From Symsagittifera roscoffensis (taxonomy: Eukaryota > Xenacoelomorpha > Acoela > Convolutidae): a DNA stretch of 64,000 nt. Shown here piece after piece: positions 54,600-64,000 of the stretch (the first letter of the stretch is position 1; every line of letters begins with the position of its first letter). The stretch spans positions 27,637,378 through 27,701,377 of the forward strand of contig NC_087071.1 in assembly GCF_963678635.1 (NCBI RefSeq), given 5' to 3'. The translations under genes were made by a program, and so were the position numbers. The notes under the pieces were generated by a model that was not told the DNA's origin, ran no database searches, and was given only the letters and a program-made list of their open reading frames with translations.

Positions 54600-55950
54600 A
54601 AAAATCAGGTACTGTACAAAGGTTGGCTGTAGCAATCACACTGCTGACAGATTACATTTATTCTAAAGCTGTGAAGATCATTAAACCACAGCAGCATGGA
54701 TTCATGAAATCTCGAAGTACTGTATCGCAGATAGTAACCTAATTGGATCTTTTTTAACCGAATTGGATAACAACCTTTTTAGTTTTTTATCTATTTCGAA
54801 AAACAAAAGGCATTTGATTCAGTGCACCATCAATTACTCTTATTAAAATTCTGTACCCTTGGCTTTGATTTTGATTTCATGAATCTGTTTACATCTTATT
54901 TCAATGACAGACGTCAAGGCGGTAATTAAGAAAACTCCCCATCCAACGTTATAGATGTTACTTCTGGTGTCCCTCAGGGTAGCGTTTTGGGTTCTCTCTT
55001 TTTTTTGTTATTTATTGATAATCTTCTTGATGAACTTATTCATAGTGATTATTTTTTATTTTGCGATGACTTAAAACTACACTTAAATTCATCGCCTGAA
55101 AATATTCAACGTAATATTGACAAACTTTCTGAATAGGCAAAGTTAAATGGACTTTCTTTTCATCCTTCAAAAACCAAGAATTGGAGTTTTGGCTATCCAC
55201 AAAACATTTTACGATAGATAACGTTTCGTTAGACCTCAACCTTCCCAAAAGCAAGAAAATCTTCAATTTTCTACGGAGAAATATTCCTTTTCAAGTTAAA
55301 CAGCAACGTAATTTTTACTCTATCGATCATCAACTCTATCCGTGCTACTTTTTAGCTCCATTGCATGGTCAAATTCAAAAAACAGCCAGCTTTTGCAGAC
55401 TCGAAAGTATTCAAATAGGCGGTTTTAAATAGGTGTCAAATTCGAATGACTATGACAAATGCCTACAGATGCTCAACATGCTTCCTATCTGCTACGAACT
55501 TATTCGTTCAGATGTTCTTTTATTATGGAACATTTGGCACAAAAAGTCGGCATCACGGTTGAGTTGGAATTGATTAAGTCCAGAAACTCTACTCGTTCTG
55601 CTAGTACAAGATGATTCAAATCTGACAACAACTTCTTCATCAGAGCTGTCCGTACTGCATACGAACTTGTAAAACTGAATATCTTAGAAACTGAAACTAC
55701 CCTACCCATTTTCTCAAGAGACCTTAAAAATTATCTGGTTCAAAAACAACTTCTCCTAACCTAAACATTTTGTGTACTTTCTTTATGAAATGTTTTAGTT
55801 TAAATTGCCAGTCATAAATTGCTTGTATTTTATTCTGTATTGTTATATTCTTTGATCTATACATTCCACCTAGTATCTATTGCACTTCCTTAACTGTGAG
55901 TACAAGTCTTTTACTACTACTACTACTTCTAATAACCAAAATTAATTCAT
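54600..55950 (+). pseudogene. LINE RT fragment with 3' end
   Basis: Plus strand, broken frames: IIKPQQHGFMKSRSTVSQIV, EKQKAFDSVHHQLLL, DVTSGVPQGSVLGSLFF (motif B), YFLFCDDLKLHLNS (motif C, DD kept), LNGLSFHPSKTK, and the C-terminal end MLPICYELIRSDVLLLWNIW ... FIRAVRTAYEL ... LPIFSRDLKNYL. It ends in CTACTACTACTACTTCT, a simple-sequence tail. Jockey/CR1-type order. Its last 350 bp recur at 58870-59210. Confidence 0.8.
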
Positions 55951-58870
55951 CAGTCTTTCATGGTTTCACCTCGTCAAAAAACTATTGGAATTTCATAATT
56001 AGCGAAAAACATAGTTGAGAAAAACTAAAGTCAGATAAAAACAATTAACACATAAAATGCTAATTGAGATCAAATCATTATGCTAAGGTGAGTTTTTACA
56101 AAATGCATATTGATTGAACGAAAACAAATTGATGGGGACGTAGTTCAGATATAAATCAATAAAAATCTATATATACATTCAAATAAATTGTTTCCAAGAG
56201 ACTTTTCCATAGGTGGTCACTTTTGGATCTTCCTTGAAAATGTTTTTAAAAATTCTCTTATTTTAACGTTCTCTGTTTTGAAAGTTAAATAATTGGGCAT
56301 TAAACTAGGGCATTAATTTTGATTTTAATTACAGATTAAAGCTGAACGTATAATAGCGCAGTTTTTGATGTAATGATCATTAAATTATTCCTGGAAATAT
56401 AAATGTTTGGTTCTTTTGTTTTCCTCAACGCAACTGGTTTCGTATTTGATTTTTCTATATGCAGGAACATATCGTGTTTTCTTTTCCAGAGATGTTATAC
56501 TTGTTTCGAATCGAGAAACATTGATACTGGTAGTTTTTTGTGATTCAATTTAATAAAGGGGTCAATTAAAATAACAGGCCCTTCCGTCGTGCGACAGTCC
56601 GTGCACAGGTTGGACAGGTCCAACGCTATATACCAACGCTATATAAATACATCGGAAAAATTTTATGAATAAATCAAGTCGATTATAAAGCATCCAGAGA
56701 ATTGACAACTAAAATCTACCCTCCTCGATGATAGCACAGATGGAATTGTCTGAGCTGTATGTCTTTTTAAGTTTTTTGCATCCCCTGAGGCAGACAGACT
56801 ATGACTCGTTCCGTTTCTAGTTTAGTTTCTCTGCTATTTTATGAACGAATTTTGTAGAAACTGGTGCTGCGCTTCCGGTATGCGCAAAAATTAGTGAAAC
56901 AAAGCTGCTGTGTTCCACATCCAGAATTCTTTGTTAGTATTTTAATGTTTTCACACTCTCATGATATTTGTAGGCGTCAGGTGTGGTTTTAGGGAAGGAT
57001 GTAGCATTGGAGTTGAAAACTTTACATCAAAAAATACGTAGTAGCCCTGTTTTTAGGAGTGACTTCGTGGTCTGATGATACTGAGACTCAGCCATGAGCT
57101 GACTATTTTTGCGTGCAACAAATATAACTTGCGCGATCTCACCGATGATAGTAACGACTTTGTCGACCCGATTTTAATGGACCACACATAGAAATGGCTT
57201 TTGTAGAGACGGTTAAAAGCATATGAAGGTGTGTTTAGACGCTAGCCAGTCGTTTCATAACCTGGTGTTGTTTTCCGTCGGTATGTATTTCCGGCCGAAC
57301 GTTACAAGAGTTTTTTGTCAGCTTTTTTCTGATGAAAATTTTTCCATAACTTTGGCCTTTTTTGAGAGTGCGATGTTCTGTCTCTCAGTTTTGATGTTTC
57401 TATGTATCGGACTTTCTTCCGTTTTAGTTATTTCTGGATCACTGTCTGCCGGGCAGGTTGTCAAACTCCTTCACTATGAGTTGACACTTGGAAGGCTTCA
57501 GATGGTAGCCGAAAATCTTTCCGCGCGCAACCAGGTTGTCCAGTATTGCGCGTAGACTCTTAAGATCATCTGCAGGGCTTTCGTCATCTGGACTACATTT
57601 GGTTTTTGCAGGAGCTCGAGCAGTGAGGTTAACTCAATTCCGCACATCGCCATTGCGAGGGGATCACCTTGCGTTGTGCCTTCGGTAGATGTCAAAACCG
57701 TGCTATTGTTATAAGAATTTGAGAAATGAGTTGGCCAGCGCATGGTGTAGTGCCGGACAAAAAATTTCTTCATTTTTAGAATAAGTTGTCTACTGAGCAA
57801 GTTGATGGAATTTTCTGCATCAATATGTAATATGGCGTCCGTTTTTCGTTTCTCAAACTCGTTTCTCAAGCTGTGGATAGCATATTCGATTCCACACTTC
57901 TGGCCTAAAAAGGGTTGGATTTTTTTTCCGAGATTTTTGGAGTCTGATTTTATACATTGGGTGATTGTTTTGCCATTATTCGTCACAGAACTTCACCTAT
58001 ACCAATGGGCCTTACCCCTGGAATTTTGTCCAGAGGTGTCAGACGACATGAGTTGTATATACGCAGATTTTCATGGGGGAGAACTTTACTCGCTTTTGTA
58101 TAGGATAGCTTAGCAATTGTTTGCAAAGCTCAATTGATGTCTGGTTAAAGTGAGTTAAAATTCTTCTCCATTTGCACGCATCATGACCTGGGAAATCGTG
58201 GCTTCCGTGCGTTTTCAGGGTCGTTTTTCGAACAGTCTAGGCGTTTATTTGTTTGAACGTAGTGAGATCGTATGGCATGGTATCTTCACTTACTTTAGTT
58301 ATTTAGTTAGTGTTTGCTGATTTTGCTTATGGTTGTTGTTCTTACAGGGTACAAAGGACTGTTTTTCCTTCAATGAATTCGTTAAGGGAGAGTACTCCTT
58401 TTGTTTTTTTTTGTCTGAAAGCCAGCCAATGGCAGCAGATATTTTGCCTGTACTCACTATTTTATCGAATTGTTCAACTTCCTTGCTTACTTCGCACTTT
58501 TTTTGCTTTGGATGTCTAATTTGGTGAGCTTTCGCTTCAGTAAAAAAATCTTCTAGTAGGCTTTGCTTCCATAAAGTTAAGCGGCGGCTCAGAGTTTTGG
58601 AGTTGGATCAAGTTGTTTCTGATTTATTTTGGGGAGCAGCAGATGCGGTAGAATCATTGCTGCTTCATTGCGACGTTAGAATTTGGCGTTTTTTCTACTT
58701 ATGACAACAAATGCTGGTACAGCAGTTCTATGAAATGGAATCCGGGCTTGTTCCTGCTTTTCCGGTTTCTATATATGTCATTTATTTTAAATTCAAGTTC
58801 TTGATTGATAAGTTTCCATGGGGTCAGAATGGACTGTAGTGATTGCTGAGGGCGATAGATTAGATTGTGT
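55600..58870. repeat. Tandem array block 1 (with internal deletion)
   Basis: The order is LINE 3' tail (+), a non-coding stretch with GTGCGACAGTCCGTGCACAGG (56590), and minus-strand retroelement C-terminal remnants (56870-57010, DVEHSSFVSLIFAHTGSAAP). At about 57030 it jumps to sequence corresponding to 61330, so about 1 kb present in blocks 2 and 3 (60300-61320) is missing. 58000-58870 is specific to this block. Confidence 0.8.
57498..57986 (-). pseudogene. RT fragment of the array retroelement
   Basis: 162-residue minus-strand frame: KKIQPFLGQKCGIEYAIHSL, TDAILHIDAENSINLLSRQ (motif A region), STEGTTQGDPLAMAMCGIEL (motif B), followed in another frame by GYHLKPSKCQLIVKEF. The DD of motif C is not seen (YAQYWTTWLRAE region). 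Same broad RT class as 1890-3019. A shortened copy lies at 61720-61990. Confidence 0.75.
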
Positions 58871-58879
58871 TGCGTACAA

Positions 58880-61800
58880 GACGATCCAAATCTGACAACA
58901 ACTTCTTCATCAGAGCTGTCCGTACTGCATACGAACTTATAAAACTGAATATCTTAAAAACTTAAACTTCCCTACCCATTTTCTCAAGAGACCTTAAAAA
59001 TTATCTGGTTTAAAAACAACTTCTCCTAACCTAAACATTTCGTGTATTTTCTTTATGAAATGTTTTAGTTTAAATTGCCGATCATAATTTGCTAGTATTT
59101 TATTCTGTGTTGTTATATTCTTTGATCTATACATTCCACCTAGTATCTATTGCACTTCCTTAACTGTGAATACAAGTTTTTTTACTACTACTACTTCTAA
59201 TAACCAAAATTACTTCATCAGTCTTTCATGATTTCACCTCGTCAAAAAACCATTCGAATTCCATAATAAGCGAAAAACATAATTGCGAAAAAGTAAAGTC
59301 CGATAAAAACAATTAACACCTAAATTGCTAATTGAGATCAAATCATTTTGCTAGTGTGCGTCATGTTGATGAGTTTCTACAAAATGAATTTTGATTGAAC
59401 GAAAACAAAATGATGGGGACGTAGTTCAGATATAAATAAATAATAATCTATATACAAATTCAAATTGTTTCCAAGAGACTTTTCCATAGGTGGTCACTTT
59501 TGGATCTTCCTTGAAAACTTTTTTAAAAACTTTTTTAAATTTAACTTTCTCTGTTTTGGAAATTAAATAATTGGGCTTTAAATTAGGGCATTAGTTTTGA
59601 TTTTAAATCCAGATTAAAGCTGAACATCTAATAGCGCAGTTTTTGATGTAATGATCATTAAATTATTCCTGGAAATATAAATATTTGGTTCTTTTGTTTT
59701 CCTCAACGCAACCGGTTTCGTATTTGATTTTTCTATATGCAGGAACATATCGTGTTTTCTTTTCCAGAGATGTTATACTTGTTTCGAATCGAGAAACATT
59801 GATTCTGGTAGTTTTTTGTGATTCAATTTAAAAAAGGGGTCAATTAAAGTAATAGGCCCTTCCGTAGTGCGACAGTCCGTGCACAGGTTGGACAGGTCCA
59901 TACCAACGCTATATAAATACACCGGAAAAACTCTATGAATAAATCAAGTCGATTATAAAGCATCCAGAGAATTGTCAACTAAAATCTACCCTCCTCGATG
60001 ATAGCACAGATGGAATTGTCTGAGCGGTATGTATTTTTAATTTTTTTTGCATCCCCTGATGCAGACTATGACTCGTTCCGTTTCTAGTTTAGTTTCTCTG
60101 CTATTTTGTGGACGAATTTTGTATAGACTGGTGCTGCGCCTCCGGTATACGCAAAAAATACTGAAACAAAGCTGCTGTGTTCCACATCCAGAATTCTTTG
60201 TTAGTATTGTAATGTTTTGACACTCTCATGATATTTGTAGGCGTCAGATATGGTTTTAGGGAAGGATGTAGCATTGGAGTTGAAAATTTTTCATCGAAAA
60301 AAGATAGACTGAATCGGCCTCTCCAGAGTCCTTTTGACTTAATGTCAAGTCGAGCGTCATTTTCAGTGGTGCTTGTTTTGTTTTGAAAGCCTTCGCCTTC
60401 CAGCGATTGAAGTTTTGGCTCTATTTCAACATCATGATATTTGTCAGGAGTGTCGCAAAGGTATCACGAGTTTCATTATGTCTTAGGTGAGTGTATCCAA
60501 CATTGGGACAGTGTAGAGAGTGAGTCAGTGTGAACGGTTGTTCACATGTTCACGAATGTGGCTTTCTTGTCGGTTCCATCCATATCTTAGATGTAAACCA
60601 TCTTTAAACTCTAATTTATTTAGGAAAAATTTGTACGTGTTAAGGGTAGCAGGCTTAGCCAATTCGATGCTCCTTTCTGTGATGCTAGATGTGACATTCG
60701 ACCTAAATGGTCAATCAAAGTGAATGGAAACATCGAAGTTTTTTTAGTAGCAGCCGAGTGGAAAAACGAGTTTCGACGAGTTTACAGTTTTAATTGTTCA
60801 ATTTAACGAATTGGGAGAGGTCAATTTGGAATGACGAAACAACTTGTAAAAATTCTATTTAGGTGTGTATGACAGGTAACAATTTCAATTTTTGTAAACA
60901 CTAAAACCACGAAAATCAGACGAGCGGTTTTCGCTGTTATAACACAGATGTGAGGTTAACGAAAGAGACGACAGAAATTATAGTTGAAATATTATCTGCA
61001 GAGCATTCCGAATTGTAACAATTGTGCAGCTACTATCGTTACGCACCGACTTCCGAGATTTCGGAGGGGTATTGAGAAGATTTGGCTACTCTTCCCATAC
61101 CGCGTAATACAGCTCTTCGACAGGATCCAAGAATCCGGAAGGGTCTAAAGAATATACTGAAACTGAGTTTTTTAACAATTTTCAGCTTACGGACATGCCC
61201 TGACTTGAATTTAATTAACATCTAATTTTGCAGAATATGAGAAGCTAGGAATTGAAGGAAAAGGTTGATCCATCTCCGATAGCTATAGTGATTTTTATCT
61301 ACTGAACGAAAACAATAGTAAAATGATAAAACGTAGTAGCCCTGTTTTCAGGAATGACTTCGTGATCTGATGATACTGAGACTCAGCCATGTGCTGACTA
61401 TTTTTGCGTGCAACTAAGTTGACTTGCGCGATCTCTCCGATGAAAGTAACGACTTTGTCGACCCGATGTTAAATGACCACACATAGAACTGGCTTTTGTA
61501 GAGACGGTTAAAAGCGTATGAAGGTGTGTTCAGACGCTAGCCAGTCGTTTCATAACCTAGTTTTATTTTCCGTCGGTATGTACTTCCGGGCGAAAGTTAC
61601 AAGATTTTTTTGTCAGCTTTTTTTCTGATGAGAAATTTTCCATAACTTTGGCCTTTTTTGAGAGCGCGATGTTCTGTCTCTCAATTTTGATGTTTCTATA
61701 TATCGGAGTTTGTCAGGAGCTCGAGCAGTGAGGTTAACTCAATTCCGCACATCGCCATTGCGGGGGGATCACCTTGCGTTGTGCCTTCGGTAGACGTCAA

Positions 61801-61990
61801 AACCGTGCTATTGTAATAAGAATTTGAGAGTTGTTTATATGAGTTTGCCAGCGCATGTTGTAGTGCCGAACAAAAAACTTCTACAGTTTTTAGAATAAGT
61901 TGAAGGAATTTGCTGCATCAATATATAATATGGCGTCCGTTTTTCGTTTCTTGAACTCGTTTCTCAAGCTGTGGATAGCATATTCGATTC
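58880..61990. repeat. Tandem array block 2
   Basis: Starts with the LINE tail copy (58880-59210, GACAACAACTTCTTCATCAG) and runs through GTGCGACAGTCCGTGCACAGG (59869) and the complete C-terminal remnant to a shortened RT piece at 61720-61990. 59540-61570 is nearly identical to 62000-64000. Confidence 0.85.
60080..60720 (-). pseudogene. Retroelement C-terminal domain (CCHC-like + probable restriction-like endonuclease), block 2
   Basis: Minus strand from 60720: SITERSIELAKPATLNTYKF and GLHLRYGWNRQESH, then CPNVGYTHLRHNETRDTFAT, HDVEIEPKLQSLEGEGF, TTENDARLDIKSKGLWRGRF, and DVEHSSFVSVFFAYTGGAAP after shifts. This order is known from RLE-type non-LTR elements of marine invertebrates. The DARLDI...FFD part looks like a PD-(D/E)XK-type nuclease core preceded by Cys/His residues. 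Several frameshifts and stops; not functional. Confidence 0.6.
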
Positions 61991-64000
61991 CACAATTCTG
62001 GCCTAACTTTCTCTGTTTGGGAAATTAAATAATTGGGCTTTAAATTAGAGCATGACTTTTGAATTTAAATCCAGATTAAAGCTGAACGTCTAATAGCGCA
62101 GTTTTTGATGTAATGATCATTAAATTATTCCTGGAAATATAAATGTTTGGTTCTTTTGTTTTCCTCAACGCAACTGGTTTCGTATTTGATTTTTCTATAT
62201 GCAGGAACATATCGTGTTTTCTTTTCCAGAGATGTTATACTTGTTTCGAATCGAGGAACCTTGATACTGGTAATTTTTGTGATTTAATTTAAAAAAGGGG
62301 TCAATTAAAATAATAGGCCCTTCCGTCGTGCGACAGTCCGTGCACAGGTTGGACAGGTCCATACCAACGCTATATAAATACATCGAAAAACTTTATGAAG
62401 AAATCAAGTCGATTATAAAGCATCCAGAGAATTTTCAACTAAAATCTACCCTCCTTGATGATAGCACAGATGGAATTGTCTGAGCGGTATGTATTTTTAA
62501 GTTTTTTTGCATCCCCTGATGCAGACTATGACTCGTTCCGTTTCTAGTTTCGTTTCTCTGCTATTTCGTGGACGAATTTTGTAGAGACTGGTGCTGCGCC
62601 TCCGGTAAACGCAAAAATTACTGAAACAAAGCTGCTGTGTTGCACATCCTGAATTCTTTGTTAGTATTGTAATGTTTTGACACTCTCATGATATTTGTAG
62701 GCGTCAGATATGGTTTTAGGGAAGGATGTAGCATTGTAGTTGAAAACTTTTCATCGAAAAAAGATAGGCTGAATCGGCCTCTCCAGAGTCCTTTTGCCTT
62801 AATGTCAAGTCGAGCGTCACTTTCAGTGGTGCTTGTTTTGTTTTGAAAGCCTTCGCCTTCCAGCGATTGAAGTTTTGGCTCTATTTTAACATCATGATAT
62901 TTGTCAGGAGTGTCGCAAAGGTATCACGAGTTTCATTATGTCTTAGGTGAGTGTATCCAACATTGGGACAGTGTAGAGAGTGGGTCAGTGTGAACGGTTG
63001 TTCACATGTTCACGAATGTGGCTTTCTTGTCGGTTCCATCCATATCTTAGATGTAAACCATCTTTAAACTCTAATTTATTTAGGAAAATTCGTACGAGTT
63101 AAGGGTAGCAGGCTTAGCCAATTCGATGCTCCTTTCTGTGATGCTAGATGTGACATTCGACCTAAATGGTCAATCAAAGTGAATGGCAACATCGAAGTTT
63201 TTTTAGTAGCAGCCGAGTGGAAAAACGAGTTTCGACGAGTTTACAGTTTTAATTGTTCAATTTAACGAATTGGGAGAGGTCAATTTGGAATGACGAAACG
63301 ACTTATAAAAATTCTATTTAGGTGTGTATGACAGGTAACAATTTCAATTTTTGTAAACACTAAAACCACGAAAATCAGACGAGCGGTTTTCGCTGTTATA
63401 ACACAGATGTGAGGTTAACGAAAGAGACGACAGAAATTATAGTTAAAATATTATCTGCAGAGCATTCCGAATTGTAACAATTGTGCAGCTACAATCGTTA
63501 CGCACCGACTTCCGAGATTTTGGAGGGGTATTGAGATAATTTGGCTACTCTTCCCATACCGCGTAAGACAGCTCTTTGACAGGATCCAAGAATCCGGAAG
63601 GGTCTAAAGAATATACTGAAACTGAGTTTTTAAACAATTTTCAGCTTACGGACATGCCCTGACTTGAATTTAATTAACATCTAATTTTTCAGAATATGAG
63701 AAGCTAGGAATTGAAGGAAAAGGTTGATCCATCTCCGATAGCTATAATGATTTTTATCCACTGAACGAAAACAATAGTAAATTGATAAAACGTAGTGGCC
63801 CTGTTTTTAGGAATGACTTCGTGGTCTGATGATACTGAGACTCAGCCATGAGCTGACTATTTTTGCGTGCAACTAAGTTGACTTGCGCGATCTCACCGAT
63901 GAAAGTAACGACTTTGTCGACCCGATGTTAAAGGACCACACATAGAAATGGCTTTTGTAGAGACGGTTAAAAGCATATGAAGGTGTGTTCAGACGCTAGC
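61990..64000. repeat. Tandem array block 3, runs off window
   Basis: Begins abruptly (TCTGGCCTAACTTTCTCTG) at the position corresponding to 59540, so it lacks the LINE tail. It then follows block 2 with about 2460 bp offset and few differences to the window end. The C-terminal retroelement remnant recurs at 62540-63180 in the same minus orientation. Confidence 0.85.

Noticed and set aside
55900-64000. CRISPR-like or satellite array with short units
   Set aside because: The repeat units are kilobase-scale blocks with retroelement content, not short repeats with spacers.

Overview
Kind of DNA. This is an AT-rich, retroelement-dense stretch of an animal (invertebrate metazoan) nuclear genome. 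The evidence is spliceosomal introns in two host genes, a MOSPD2-like CRAL-TRIO gene, a C2H2 zinc-finger gene, and a mix of Ty3/gypsy, Ty1/copia, Penelope-like (PLE) and several non-LTR retrotransposons. I see no bacterial operons, rRNA genes or CRISPR arrays. The species cannot be fixed from sequence alone.

Layout. 1-1.4 kb (-): zinc-finger gene with two in-frame stops, cut by the window edge. 1.9-3.0 kb (-): PHD-finger + reverse-transcriptase (RT) retroelement fragment between two inverted tRNA-like repeats. 3.4-5.5 kb: Penelope-like copy A with an internal inversion. 6.0-6.8 kb: telomere-like tract, a hairpin, and an array of GAGCGGTTT units in both orientations. 7.9-15.5 kb (-): a complete, apparently young gypsy element (326-bp LTRs, 5-bp target duplication, one uninterrupted 2081-aa polyprotein). 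19.99-29.47 kb (+): four-exon CRAL-TRIO gene whose second intron holds a second, decayed gypsy element (20.8-26.8 kb). 30.46-34.93 kb: 2.23-kb tandem duplication that copied the last exon of the next gene. 34.6-40.3 kb (-): three-exon gene for an unrecognised 465-aa protein. 40.4-40.9 kb: LINE ORF1 fragment with a PHD finger. 41.7-51.2 kb (-): Penelope-like copies B and C in tandem, the second split by a CR1/L2-like LINE (43.2-48.35 kb). 51.4-52.6 kb: inverted PLE-associated repeats. 52.7-54.6 kb (-): copia remnant. 54.6-55.95 kb (+): LINE fragment. 55.6-64 kb: head-to-tail array of composite blocks carrying the C-terminal half of a decayed retroelement with a probable restriction-like endonuclease.

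How it fits together. Only the CRAL-TRIO gene and the 465-aa gene look like functional host genes. The full gypsy element is the only retroelement that looks intact. The most unusual signals are: (i) a PHD-type zinc finger inserted inside the RT palm of the Penelope-like family, between motif B and the catalytic motif C, visible in three copies; (ii) PHD fingers also in two other retroelement types here; (iii) in both gypsy elements the polyprotein ATG straddles the LTR/primer-binding-site junction, so the primer-binding site encodes the protein N-terminus; (iv) two GC-AG introns in one host gene; (v) SUMO-interaction-like motifs in the long gypsy C-terminal tail. All homology statements come from reading motifs; no database search was run.
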